Part shown: in pieces, positions 1 to 7,860 of the stretch
How the letters are laid out: each line of letters starts with the position of its first letter
Numbering within the stretch: position 1 is the stretch's first letter
Origin: JAKZRT01 sp965247915
GTDB lineage: Bacteria > Pseudomonadota > Alphaproteobacteria > Rhodobacterales > Rhodobacteraceae
NCBI GenBank assembly: GCA_965247915.1
Contig: OZ252048.1
Span: 620,001 to 684,000 of the forward strand
Direction: 5' to 3'
DNA length: 64,000 nucleotides
Translations under genes and position numbers: made by a program
The notes under the pieces: generated by a model
Seen by the model: only the letters and a program-made list of their open reading frames with translations
What the model was told of the DNA's origin: nothing
The model's database searches: none

Positions 1-425
1 AAACTGCAGACGGCAGCTGGTTGGATGCTCCATCGCTTGTCTCGTTTCGTTTTCCAGGCAATCGTATTGGCAATCTCGAAATTGTCTATTCGCCCGACCT
101 GGAAATTATTTCACGCCATTACGCCCAGGATGACCGGGTCGAGATCACTGGCACGCATGGCGTCATCTGGATCAATTGCGGCCACGGGCGCCTTGCCAAT
201 CCGCCGCCTCTAGCGCTGTACCGCGATGGCAATGTCACGGAATACAACGATCTGGAGACCGGCTGGGAGCAGAGCTTTGTTCGCTCAACACGGCATTATC
301 TTGACGTACTGACCAATGGTGGTGATCCCGTCTTGACGGCATCGGACGCCCGCCAGATTCTGCGCTTTGCATTGGCGGCAGAGGACTCGGCGCGCACAGG
401 CAAAACAATCTCGCTCGAAGCGTGA
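1..425 (+). CDS. Gfo/Idh/MocA-family oxidoreductase, C-terminal part
   Basis: The window opens inside this gene. About 140 codons are visible, read from base 3 to a TGA at 423-425. The protein part looks like the C-terminal alpha/beta domain of Gfo/Idh/MocA NAD(P)-dependent sugar or polyol dehydrogenases: a beta-sheet segment with ITGTHGVIWINCG, then the family-typical ending with TASDARQILRFALAAEDS. The NAD-binding Rossmann half lies outside the window. It sits 16 bases before the TPP-enzyme gene and reads the same way, so it probably belongs to the same catabolic operon and may carry out the first oxidation of the substrate. The substrate cannot be read from this part. Confidence 0.75.
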   Translation, partial: TADGSWLDAPSLVSFRFPGNRIGNLEIVYSPDLEIISRHYAQDDRVEITGTHGVIWINCGHGRLANPPPLALYRDGNVTEYNDLETGWEQSFVRSTRHYLDVLTNGGDPVLTASDARQILRFALAAEDSARTGKTISLEA

Positions 426-441
426 CATAGGGACAAAGGAA

Positions 442-2340
442 ATGGCTGATAGCGGCACACCCAACAATTGGCCTTCAACAACTGGGGCCCGCGCCGCGTG
501 GATGAAACAGGCTGGTGGTCTGGAAGCCGCGATTGCTTCTGGGCTGTTGCATCATACCGTGACTATGCCCCTGGCCGAAGCCCTTGTCCTCGGGCTTATG
601 CGTCAGGGTGTGACCAAGTATCTGGCCATATTCGGCCATGGGTCGACGGCCATAGCGGACGTTTTGCGAGTGTACGAAACAGAAGGGCTTGTTCGCTGCT
701 TTCAGTTTCGCAACGAGGTCGAGATGGCCCATGCTGGAACGGCTCTGCGTTGGGTTTATGACGAACTTTGTGCCATTGTAACCTCTATTGGCCCTGGCGC
801 ATTGCAGGCTTTAGCGGGATCGCTGGCCGCCGCCTCAAACGGTGTCGGCCTCTATCACATTTACGGCGACGAAACGACCCACGGCGAAGGCTACAACATG
901 CAGCAGGTGCCAAAGCCCGTGCAGGGCCTTTATGGCCAAATTACCGCGTTGATTGGCCAGTCTTATACGCTGCACAGCCCCGGGGCACTTAGGGAGGCGC
1001 TGCGCAAGGGCGCCGCTACGGTGTTTCACCCGTGGCGGCCCGGACCCTTTTACCTGAACCTGCCGCTGAATACGCAACCTGAATTGGTTTCCCTGCGCAT
1101 CGACGCACTACCGGTTGTTCCCAGGTTTTCACCCACTGTGCCCGCGCGAGACGACGCGTTCGAACGTGCGGCAGATCTCATCGCACTGTCGGAACGCATC
1201 GTGATCAAAGCAGGTGGCGGCGCGCGTGGATGTGCCAGTCAGCTGCGGAGATTTGCCGAAGCGGCAGGTGCGGCGGTTGTCTTAAGTCCAGGTTCTTTGG
1301 GCGTGATGGCCGACGCACATCCACAGAACATGCATGTTGGCGGCTCCAAAGGGTCGATATCTGGCAATTTCGCTATGGAGGAGGCTGATCTCTTGGTTGT
1401 GATCGGTAGCCGCGCGGTCTGTCAAAGCGACTGTTCGGGGATAGGCTGGCCGAAGGTCCGCAATGTCATCAATATCAATGCCGACCCTGTCGATGTTCAG
1501 CACTATAATCAGACCACAGCCTTGAACGGGGACGCTGGCGAGGTACTCTCGGTACTGATCGAAAAGCTTACCCGTGACCACACGGATATCTGTGCGAATA
1601 AGCAGTCCTGGTTAGAAAGTTGCGCCACGAAAAAAGCCGAATGGGTGTCATTCAAGGCATCTCAATACGCGGCAGACCGCCCCACTGATCCGGTCTGGAA
1701 CCAACCTGTCCTGACCCAGCCGCAGGCAATCAAAACTGTCGCAGATTTCTGCCGGGATCATGACGTGATCAAGTATTTCGACGCTGGAGATGTGCAGGCA
1801 AACGGCTTCCAGATTGTCGAGGACAATCACCCTGGTGAGACATTTACAGAAACCGGAGCCTCGTACATGGGCTTTGCTGTCTCGGCTCTTTTGGCCGGAG
1901 CGATAGCAGAAAATGGTCGTTACGCCGTGGCCTTTACCGGCGATGGATCGTTTATGATGAACCCGCAGGTCCTGATTGATGGCGTCGAGCATGGGGTGCA
2001 CGCCACGATCGTGCTTTTTGACAATCGCCGCATGGCTGCGATCAGCAGTTTACAAATCGACCAATACGGGACCGAGTTTCGCACTAACGACTCGGTGCCG
2101 GTGAACTATGTCCAAATGGCGTCCTCGGTTCAGGGGGTGAAGGCGCTTAGGGGCGGGTTTGATCAGACCACCTTACTTCGGGCGTTGAACGAGGCGCGCG
2201 CGCATCCGAGCCTTAGCCTTATTCATGTGCCGGTTTACTACGGCGGCGATCCGACTGGCGGCATGGGCGTTTACGGCCAATGGAATGTGGGTAATTGGTG
2301 TGCAGATGTGCAGCGGCAATACGCCGAAACGCTGATCTAG
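442..2340 (+). CDS. Thiamine-diphosphate-dependent enzyme (acetolactate synthase / IolD-like)
   Basis: A 632-residue protein. The ATG at 442 follows AAAGGA and was chosen over a longer reading frame that overlaps the upstream gene. It has the three-domain layout of TPP enzymes: an N-terminal Pyr domain with the catalytic-type Glu (FQFRNEVEMAHAGTA near residue 90), a central domain, and a C-terminal PP domain with the TPP-binding motif GDGSFMMN near residue 500 and an Asn about 25 residues later (LFDNRR). Length and layout recall IolD (trihydroxycyclohexanedione hydrolase) and acetohydroxyacid synthase, but the C-terminus (GGDPTGGMGVYGQWNVGNW) is not one I recognise from either. With an IlvD/Edd dehydratase and an aldehyde dehydrogenase next door, cleavage or decarboxylation of a 2-keto-3-deoxy acid or cyclic dione is a reasonable inference. 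The exact reaction is unknown. Confidence 0.85.
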   Translation: MADSGTPNNWPSTTGARAAWMKQAGGLEAAIASGLLHHTVTMPLAEALVLGLMRQGVTKYLAIFGHGSTAIADVLRVYETEGLVRCFQFRNEVEMAHAGTALRWVYDELCAIVTSIGPGALQALAGSLAAASNGVGLYHIYGDETTHGEGYNMQQVPKPVQGLYGQITALIGQSYTLHSPGALREALRKGAATVFHPWRPGPFYLNLPLNTQPELVSLRIDALPVVPRFSPTVPARDDAFERAADLIALSERIVIKAGGGARGCASQLRRFAEAAGAAVVLSPGSLGVMADAHPQNMHVGGSKGSISGNFAMEEADLLVVIGSRAVCQSDCSGIGWPKVRNVININADPVDVQHYNQTTALNGDAGEVLSVLIEKLTRDHTDICANKQSWLESCATKKAEWVSFKASQYAADRPTDPVWNQPVLTQPQAIKTVADFCRDHDVIKYFDAGDVQANGFQIVEDNHPGETFTETGASYMGFAVSALLAGAIAENGRYAVAFTGDGSFMMNPQVLIDGVEHGVHATIVLFDNRRMAAISSLQIDQYGTEFRTNDSVPVNYVQMASSVQGVKALRGGFDQTTLLRALNEARAHPSLSLIHVPVYYGGDPTGGMGVYGQWNVGNWCADVQRQYAETLI

Positions 2341-2362
2341 GCGGGATTTGGAAGTCAAGGAA

Positions 2363-3826
2363 ATGACGATGTATGATGATTTTGGCTTGCTGATTGATGG
2401 TGAATGGCGCCCGGCCTCGGATGGAGCCGTACTTGCGATGGAAAGCCCCGTGACCGATCAGACAATCGGACAGGTGCCTGCCGCGACGTCAGCGGATATT
2501 CAGGCAGCCCTCGACGCGGCCGAACGTGCGATGGAAGTCTGGTCGAAAACACCCGCATGGGATCGGGCCGCGATCTTGCGCAAGGCCGCCGACCTGATGC
2601 GCGAACGCGTCGAGTACATCGCGCGGATCATGAGTACGGAAACCGGAAAACCACTGGCCGAATCGCGGGCCGAGGTTGGCGGCAGCGCGGATCAATTTGA
2701 ATGGTATGGTGAAGAGGCAAAGCGCATCTACGGGCAGACCATCCCAGGTCGAAACCCAGGCGAGAGATTGTCGGTGATCTATCAGCCGATTGGACCTTGC
2801 CTGGCGCTATCGGCCTGGAACTTTCCGATGTTACTGCCCGCTCGAAAAATTGCGGCCGCCCTGGCGGCTGGCTGCACGGTCATCTCGCGCCCAGCGTCGG
2901 AAGCTCCGGGGTGCTGCATGTCGATTGGGCAAGCACTGATCGACGCCGGGCTGCCAAATGGGGCGCTTTCGATCCTGACCGGAAAGTCCGTGCCGATGGT
3001 TAGCCAGTTGATCGCATCGCCGGTTATCCGAAAGGTTTCGCTGACCGGATCGGTGCCGGTCGGCAAGGAGATTCTACGACAAAGCGCGGAGGGCATCAAA
3101 AAGGTATCGATGGAGTTAGGCGGGCATGCACCTGTAATTGTACACGCCGACTTTGATCCTGTCGCGGCGGCCGAAAAACTTGCGGCCACCAAGTTTCGCA
3201 ATTGTGGGCAGGTATGCATTTCACCTTCACGGTTTTACGTTCACAACTCGATCGTCAAAGAGTTCGAAGATGCTTTCGTTGGCGTGGCCCAGTCTTTGGT
3301 TGTTGGCGACGGCTTGCGGGACGGTGTCACGACCGGGCCGATGATCCGGCGCCGGGCATTGGATAGCGCACTTGGTCTTGTCGAGGACGCGAAAGACAAG
3401 GGCGCGCGCCTGCTTGCCGGCGGAGGGCGCCCGAATGACCTCAACACCGGGCACTTCCTGCAGCCGACGGTCCTGGCGGATGTACCTGACACCGCCCGGA
3501 TCATGTCAGATGAACCTTTTGCGCCGGTTGCGCCGATCGCGAGTTTTAAGGATTTTGACGATGTCATCGCGCGCGCCAATTCGACTCCCTTCGGACTCGC
3601 AGCCTACGTTTTCACCCATGACAGCGCCTTGGCCGCCGAAACCGCTGAGGCCATCGAAGCAGGCATGGTGGGAATCAACGAAACCCTTCTTGCGACTGCG
3701 GAAGCGCCATTTGGCGGCACCAAGGAAAGCGGGTTCGGACGCGAAGGCGGTAGCCTTGGCATTCTTGACTACCTGACCCCGAAATATATTCGACATCGTC
3801 TGGTGCGGGGGAAAGCTCATGTCTGA
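2363..3826 (+). CDS. NAD(P)-dependent aldehyde dehydrogenase (succinate / 2-oxoglutarate semialdehyde type)
   Basis: About 487 residues, normal for the ALDH superfamily. The start is ATG 2363 or ATG 2369, both just after TCAAGG; a TTG at 2348 is less likely. Visible motifs are the substrate/NAD segment SAWNFPMLLPARKIAAAL, the catalytic Glu in MELGGHAP (near residue 252), the catalytic Cys in NCGQVCISPSRF (near residue 285), and the C-terminal PFGGTKESGFGREGG common in succinate-semialdehyde and alpha-ketoglutarate-semialdehyde dehydrogenases. It lies 22 bases after the TPP-enzyme gene, and its stop overlaps the start of the dehydratase by 8 bases, implying coupled translation. It probably oxidises the aldehyde released by the pathway. 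The substrate is inferred from context only. Confidence 0.9.
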   Translation: MTMYDDFGLLIDGEWRPASDGAVLAMESPVTDQTIGQVPAATSADIQAALDAAERAMEVWSKTPAWDRAAILRKAADLMRERVEYIARIMSTETGKPLAESRAEVGGSADQFEWYGEEAKRIYGQTIPGRNPGERLSVIYQPIGPCLALSAWNFPMLLPARKIAAALAAGCTVISRPASEAPGCCMSIGQALIDAGLPNGALSILTGKSVPMVSQLIASPVIRKVSLTGSVPVGKEILRQSAEGIKKVSMELGGHAPVIVHADFDPVAAAEKLAATKFRNCGQVCISPSRFYVHNSIVKEFEDAFVGVAQSLVVGDGLRDGVTTGPMIRRRALDSALGLVEDAKDKGARLLAGGGRPNDLNTGHFLQPTVLADVPDTARIMSDEPFAPVAPIASFKDFDDVIARANSTPFGLAAYVFTHDSALAAETAEAIEAGMVGINETLLATAEAPFGGTKESGFGREGGSLGILDYLTPKYIRHRLVRGKAHV

Positions 3827-5525
3827 AAAGCCGACGGGGCTGGATAATGGACTGACGAATTACGGAGACCGCGATTTTGCGCGTTACTTGCGCAGGTCCT
3901 TCGCCAAGTCGATGGGGTACACCGACAAATCCCTCGACAAGCCGATCATAGGGATTTGCAATACGGAAAGCGGGTTCAACAATTGTCACCGCAATTTCCC
4001 CGAAATGTTGGAGGCGGTGAAACGCGGAGTTCTCGCCACAGGTGGTCTGCCAGTGCCGTTCCCGGTGATTTCACTCGGCGAGGTCTTTCTGAGCCCGACA
4101 TCACTCGTTTATCGCAACCTCATGGCAATGGCCGTTGAAGAGATGATCCGCGCGCAACCGATGGATTCCGTCGTGTTGATGGGAGGCTGCGACAAGACCG
4201 TTCCAGCACTTCTGATGGGGGCCGCATCTGCTGGCAAACCCGCAGTACTGGTTGTCGCCGGGCCAATGATGACTGGCCGCCATAAGGGTGAACGGCTAGG
4301 GGCCTGCACCGATTGCCGCCGCTTTTGGGGGAATTACCGGGCGGGCACGATCGATGATGCTGAGATCAAACAGGTCGAAGGGCGACTGGCAGTTACAGCA
4401 GGCACTTGTGCGGTTATGGGAACCGCCAGCACCATGGCGCTGATTGGCGAGACACTGGGCATGATGTTGCCCGGCACCGCTGCCATCCCGGCAGTTCACG
4501 CAGACCGTCTGCGCGCGGCTGAAGAGACCGGAGAACTGGCCGCGAAAATGGCTGCCTCGGGTGGGCCGACCCCGGATAAACTGATCACTAAGGATGCGGT
4601 AGAGAACGCCATCAGGGTTCTGCTGGCGGTGTCTGGTTCCACAAATGCGGTGATCCATCTGGCGGCAATAGCGGGCCGGTTGGGCATTGATGTCGACCTG
4701 GACCGCCTGAACGTACTTTCGGACGAGACACCAGTGTTGGTTGACCTGAAACCCGTCGGCTCGGGGTACATGGAAGATTTCAATTCAGCAGGTGGGTTGG
4801 GGGCAGTATTGCGTGGCCTTGACGGGAAACTGGTGACGCAATGTGCGGATGTCACCGGTCAGACTATGGCCGAACGTCTTGCTAAATCGATGCCTGATCC
4901 AATCGATACCAGCGTGATCCGAGACGCTAGCAATCCCGTTGAAAAAAAAGGGGGCCTGATTGCCCTTTATGGATCACTGGCTCCGGACGGAGCAATCCTG
5001 AAGCAGGCGGCCGCCACACCTGAGCTTTTGGAATATGAAGGCAGGGCCGTAGTATTTTCTTCGCTTGATGATCTCGCGAACCGGATTGACGACCCGGACC
5101 TTGACGTCACCGCCGAAGACGTCCTTGTTCTGCAAAATGCAGGACCACGCAGCACCTCTGGAATGCCGGAAGCTGGCTATCTGCCAATCCCCAAGAAACT
5201 TGCACGCGTTGGTGTAAAGGACATGGTGCGGATTTCAGATGCCCGCATGAGCGGTACAGCCTTTGGGACAATCGTGCTGCACGTAACCCCCGAAGCCGAC
5301 CTTGGTGGACCGTTGGCCCTGGTACGTAACGGAGATCGCATACGTTTATCCGCATCGGAAAAAGTGATCGAGCTATTGGTTTCATCTGAGGAGCTGGAAA
5401 AACGTCGGGCTGAGTTCAAAGCTCCAAAACCTGTTGCCGAGCGCGGCTATGTTGGTCTCTATCGGCGCAGTGTCTTACCAGCCACCGGCGGTTGCGATTT
5501 TGACTTCCTGAGAGCGACAAACTGA
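3819..5525 (+). CDS. IlvD/Edd-family dehydratase (sugar-acid dehydratase)
   Basis: A 568-residue Fe-S dehydratase, the usual length for the family. The cluster and Mg ligands are in recognisable blocks: NTESGFNNCHRNFPE near residue 45, GGCDKTVPALLMGA near 124, GACTDC near 160, and AGTCAVMGTASTMA near 195. The C-terminal RISDARMSGTAFGTIVLHV block is also present. This version resembles L-arabinonate/xylonate-type dehydratases more than biosynthetic dihydroxyacid dehydratase, since the neighbours are catabolic and no ilv genes are present. The start overlaps the aldehyde dehydrogenase stop. The enzyme would remove water from an aldonic acid to give a 2-keto-3-deoxy acid. Exact substrate unknown. 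Confidence 0.9.
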   Translation: MSEKPTGLDNGLTNYGDRDFARYLRRSFAKSMGYTDKSLDKPIIGICNTESGFNNCHRNFPEMLEAVKRGVLATGGLPVPFPVISLGEVFLSPTSLVYRNLMAMAVEEMIRAQPMDSVVLMGGCDKTVPALLMGAASAGKPAVLVVAGPMMTGRHKGERLGACTDCRRFWGNYRAGTIDDAEIKQVEGRLAVTAGTCAVMGTASTMALIGETLGMMLPGTAAIPAVHADRLRAAEETGELAAKMAASGGPTPDKLITKDAVENAIRVLLAVSGSTNAVIHLAAIAGRLGIDVDLDRLNVLSDETPVLVDLKPVGSGYMEDFNSAGGLGAVLRGLDGKLVTQCADVTGQTMAERLAKSMPDPIDTSVIRDASNPVEKKGGLIALYGSLAPDGAILKQAAATPELLEYEGRAVVFSSLDDLANRIDDPDLDVTAEDVLVLQNAGPRSTSGMPEAGYLPIPKKLARVGVKDMVRISDARMSGTAFGTIVLHVTPEADLGGPLALVRNGDRIRLSASEKVIELLVSSEELEKRRAEFKAPKPVAERGYVGLYRRSVLPATGGCDFDFLRATN

Positions 5526-5605
5526 AAACACTCCGCGCCAAATACAATCCGTATGATCCCGTAATCGTAGCAATTGCGCCAAGATAGAAATCAGACAGCC
5601 ACGAA

Positions 5606-5812
5606 TGTGCCGCCGCATTTCCCCGTCTGAAAAGCGATTTTCCGGGTGAGGAATGGCGCAAGGGGTGGCATCCAGAAAAGATCGACTCGAAGGGTTCTGA
5701 CGCAAAGGTGTTGATCGTCGGTGCCGGTCCGGCGGGGCTTGAAGTAGCACGCGCGCTCGGCTCGCGGGGCTATGCGGGGCTATGACGTGTGATGCTGGCC
5801 GAAGCGACGCGT
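5606..5812 (+). pseudogene. Remnant of a trimethylamine/dimethylamine-dehydrogenase-like flavoprotein
   Basis: Translating from about 5606 gives a stretch through GEEWRKGWHPEKIDSKGSDA and then VLIVGAGPAGLEVARAL. This is the linker plus the second, ADP-binding Rossmann domain (GxGxxG) typical of trimethylamine, dimethylamine and histamine dehydrogenases. The N-terminal FMN/TIM-barrel half is missing. The frame meets a TGA at 5783, created by a 10-bp tandem duplication (GCGGGGCTAT at 5764-5773 and 5774-5783). A further 2-bp GT repeat returns to the same frame, where MLAEATR, the expected next strand, can be read. No working protein is possible. It is part of the decayed zone between the sugar operon and the IS21 remnant. 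Confidence 0.65.
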
Positions 5813-6271
5813 ACCGGACTGGTAATCGGCGGCTTCGGCGAACAGGAACATTTCCCGGTGGTCCAGCACATTGTTGTTTGTGGAATGTATGATGGCATCT
5901 TGAAGTATGAAGAACCGCGCGTACAAACGATTTCCGAAGCAAAACCTTCATGTATCCAGTCGTTCGCCGAAACCACGGCAGTCAATGACTTTTTGTTCGG
6001 CGTAAGTGACAAGGTTCTGGGTGAAGTAGGTAGAGCCGTAGAGACCATACGCGCTGCGCCAGGAAGAGTTCTGCGGCGGGTCACCGGTATGCGAAGGGAC
6101 AAGAAAGCCGAGCTGATAGAGGAGACCGAGATAGCAAGTGAGGAAGCTGCAAAGGATATTGAAGAAAGGATTGAATTGTTGATCATGCGAAGATTTGGCG
6201 GAATCCTAGATGTGGTCGAGATATGTCAATCGGCATTGAATGTTGACCCCCCTATCGGCGCCCAAAAATGA
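5792..6271 (+). CDS. Unidentified 159-residue ORF, possibly part of a decayed gene
   Basis: An open frame of about 159 codons (a GTG at 5789 and an ATG at 5792 are adjacent). The first few residues (MLAEATR) continue the upstream flavoprotein remnant, so the N-terminus is probably not a natural start. The rest is not recognised. The middle and C-terminus are highly charged and helix-prone (DKKAELIEETEIASEEAAKD), suggesting a long amphipathic or coiled-coil segment. The last codons run into the IS21 end (the TGTTGACCCCCC at 6241), so the natural C-terminus has been replaced by IS sequence. It is best viewed as a chimeric leftover; expression is doubtful. Confidence 0.3.
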   Translation: MLAEATRTGLVIGGFGEQEHFPVVQHIVVCGMYDGILKYEEPRVQTISEAKPSCIQSFAETTAVNDFLFGVSDKVLGEVGRAVETIRAAPGRVLRRVTGMRRDKKAELIEETEIASEEAAKDIEERIELLIMRRFGGILDVVEICQSALNVDPPIGAQK

Positions 6272-6356
6272 CCCCCCTTTTGTGCTGAGCTGGCCCGTTG
6301 CTGCGTAGTCTCCATATAACGCAGCGGCGGCGGGCCAGCGTGGTTTCGGTTAAGGA

Positions 6357-7085
6357 TCAGGCTCTGTTTTTGAAACGCCAGCTTTCGTTTCCAGTTTCGA
6401 CGATGTCACAGTGATGCGTGAGGCGGTCGAGCAGTGCGGTGGTCATTTTCGCATCACCGAAGACGCTCGGCCATTCGCCAAAGGCGAGGTTGGTTGTGAC
6501 GATGATTGAGGTGCGCTCATAGAGTTTGCTGATCAGATGGAACAGAAGCTGTCCACCGGTCTGGGCGAAGGGCAGATAGCCCAACTCGTCCAGGATCAGG
6601 AAGTCGGGGCGAGAGATCAGATCTGCCGTTCGTCCCTGCCGTTCTGCACGGGCTTCGGCGTCGAGCTTGTTCACCAGATCGACGCCATTGAAGAACCGCC
6701 CGCGACGGCCGTTTCGGATGCAGGCGCGGGCAATACTGACGGCGAGGTGGGTTTTGCCGGTTCCGGTTCCGCCGATCAGCACGAGGTTGCGCTGGTGATC
6801 CAGGAAGTCTCCCGCAGCCAGATCACGGATCAGAGTCTCGTTGATCCCGGTCTCTTCGAAGTCGAACTCTTCCAGTTCCTTGGCCAGCGGCAGTTTGGCA
6901 ATTGTCATCTGATATTTGATGGAGCGCGCCTGCTTCTCGCTGATCCCGGCATTCAGAAGGTCGCCAATGATCTGTTGCGGTTCATGCCGGCGCTTGACTG
7001 CGGTGGTAATAATCTCATCGTAGGAGGCCTTCATTCCGTAGAGCTTCAGCTTTCCCATCGCGTCGAGCACTTCTGAGCGTTCCAT
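6357..7085 (-). CDS. istB: IS21-family transposition helper ATPase IstB
   Basis: A 242-residue DnaC-like AAA+ ATPase, full length for IstB. Walker A is LIGGTGTGKTHLAVSIA near residue 100, Walker B is FLILDELGYLPF near 165, and sensor segments include IVTTNLAFGEW. In IS21 elements IstB oligomerises on DNA and stimulates the IstA transposase. Here its partner istA is truncated, so the gene is an orphan. The ATG at 7085 follows GAGGAGAAA, a good ribosome-binding site. Confidence 0.93.
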   Translation of the reverse strand: MERSEVLDAMGKLKLYGMKASYDEIITTAVKRRHEPQQIIGDLLNAGISEKQARSIKYQMTIAKLPLAKELEEFDFEETGINETLIRDLAAGDFLDHQRNLVLIGGTGTGKTHLAVSIARACIRNGRRGRFFNGVDLVNKLDAEARAERQGRTADLISRPDFLILDELGYLPFAQTGGQLLFHLISKLYERTSIIVTTNLAFGEWPSVFGDAKMTTALLDRLTHHCDIVETGNESWRFKNRA

Positions 7086-7086
7086 C

Positions 7087-7282
7087 TGTTTTTCTCCTCA
7101 AGCTGTCATATCGGTCGCAATCGGCGGCAGGCCCGCAGTTCAGCCGTCGTGCCAGAGGCACGCCTGCGGCGCGACGCATCCGGGGTTGTGATTGTCAGGG
7201 GCGGCGGCGGTTCCCGGTGCCGAGCCAGAATGTTCAGGACAACTCCTGCGGAATGAACATTGTGCGACAGTGCCTCAGAACA
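7087..7282 (-). pseudogene. istA C-terminal remnant
   Basis: Upstream of istB on the minus strand one frame reads VLNILARHREPPPPLTITTP and then ends. A neighbouring frame gives ADCDRYDSLRRKT just before istB, the characteristic IstA C-terminus. The remnant therefore combines a frameshift with loss of the whole N-terminal HTH and DDE domains. The break is next to the IS5-type terminal repeat starting at 7284. Confidence 0.7.
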
Positions 7283-7283
7283 G

Positions 7284-7523
7284 GGGCCGTGTTGCATCAA
7301 TCACCGGACAAGCGCGGAGTACCCTTACCCGTGAAAATGGTCAGCCAACTGACTCAAACCTGGCACAGCCAAGTTCGGTCACTCTGTTAAGAGCCCGCAC
7401 ACCGATCTGTGCCTCAGTTTTCTGATTTTCGAACCGCCGCGATCTCAGTTTCGGCCCGATCACACTTTTCCAACGACCAATTTGTGCTTCCGCGCGACTG
7501 CGCTGATTGATGCAACACGGCCC
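7284..7523 (-). mobile_element. Internally deleted IS5-family (IS903-like) element, 240 bp
   Basis: Perfect 20-bp terminal inverted repeats GGGCCGTGTTGCATCAATCA lie at 7284-7303 and, reversed, at 7504-7523. Between them, on the minus strand, about 55 codons ending at 7341 read RSRAEAQIGRWKSVIG, then TEAQIGVRALNRVTELG, the C-terminus of IS5-type DDE transposases. The rest of the transposase is deleted, leaving a MITE-like element. No target-site duplication is visible, and different sequences flank it (istA tail and methyltransferase tail), suggesting rearrangement after insertion. Confidence 0.8.
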
Positions 7524-7525
7524 TC

Positions 7526-7734
7526 CGAAGAAAACAATGATCGCCGAGGCCGCCGCCGCTGGGCAGTTCGAGATGGAGGGCAACGCCCCCGTCCCGCGCA
7601 TCCAGATCGTCACGGTGGAAGCGGTGCTGGAACTTCACGACCGCGCCGTGCAGTTGCCTCTGCGAAGATCAGACGCCTTCAAGAAGGCTGTGAAGGAAGA
7701 AGACAAGGGCGCGCAGGGGCATCTGGAGTTGTAG
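7526..7734 (+). pseudogene. C-terminal fragment of a probable DNA methyltransferase
   Basis: About 69 codons after the IS5-type remnant: KKTMIAEAAAAGQFE, then PRIQIVTVEAVLE, DAFKKAVKEEDKGAQG and a terminal HLEL. This resembles the C-terminal tail of site-specific (adenine) DNA methyltransferases of type III/Mod style, where 'PR-Q-LT-E' and 'FKKA-RE' blocks occur near the end. No catalytic motif is present, so the fragment is not functional. Assignment rests on memory of the family tail and is moderate at best. Confidence 0.45.
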
Positions 7735-7860
7735 GAATTCCCCGAAGCGCCGGTGGTTATTATTAGCCATAAAAACAACAACTTAACCCATCATCTCGCT
7801 GTGAGAACCTCTCCCAACCCCCATTGACCACCCCCCCATTTTCCCCCATATCCCGCCCCC

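Larger units (their letters stand above)
6241..7282 (-). mobile_element. Truncated IS21-family element (end repeats, istB, tail of istA)
   Basis: The left end at 6241 starts with TG and carries two TGACCCCCC copies (6244-6252 and 6269-6277), like the multiple end-binding repeats of IS21 elements. An intact istB follows on the minus strand, then only the extreme C-terminus of istA. The element stops where the IS5-type remnant begins (7284), so most of istA and the other end are gone. It cannot move on its own, although IstB alone may still be made. Confidence 0.85.
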
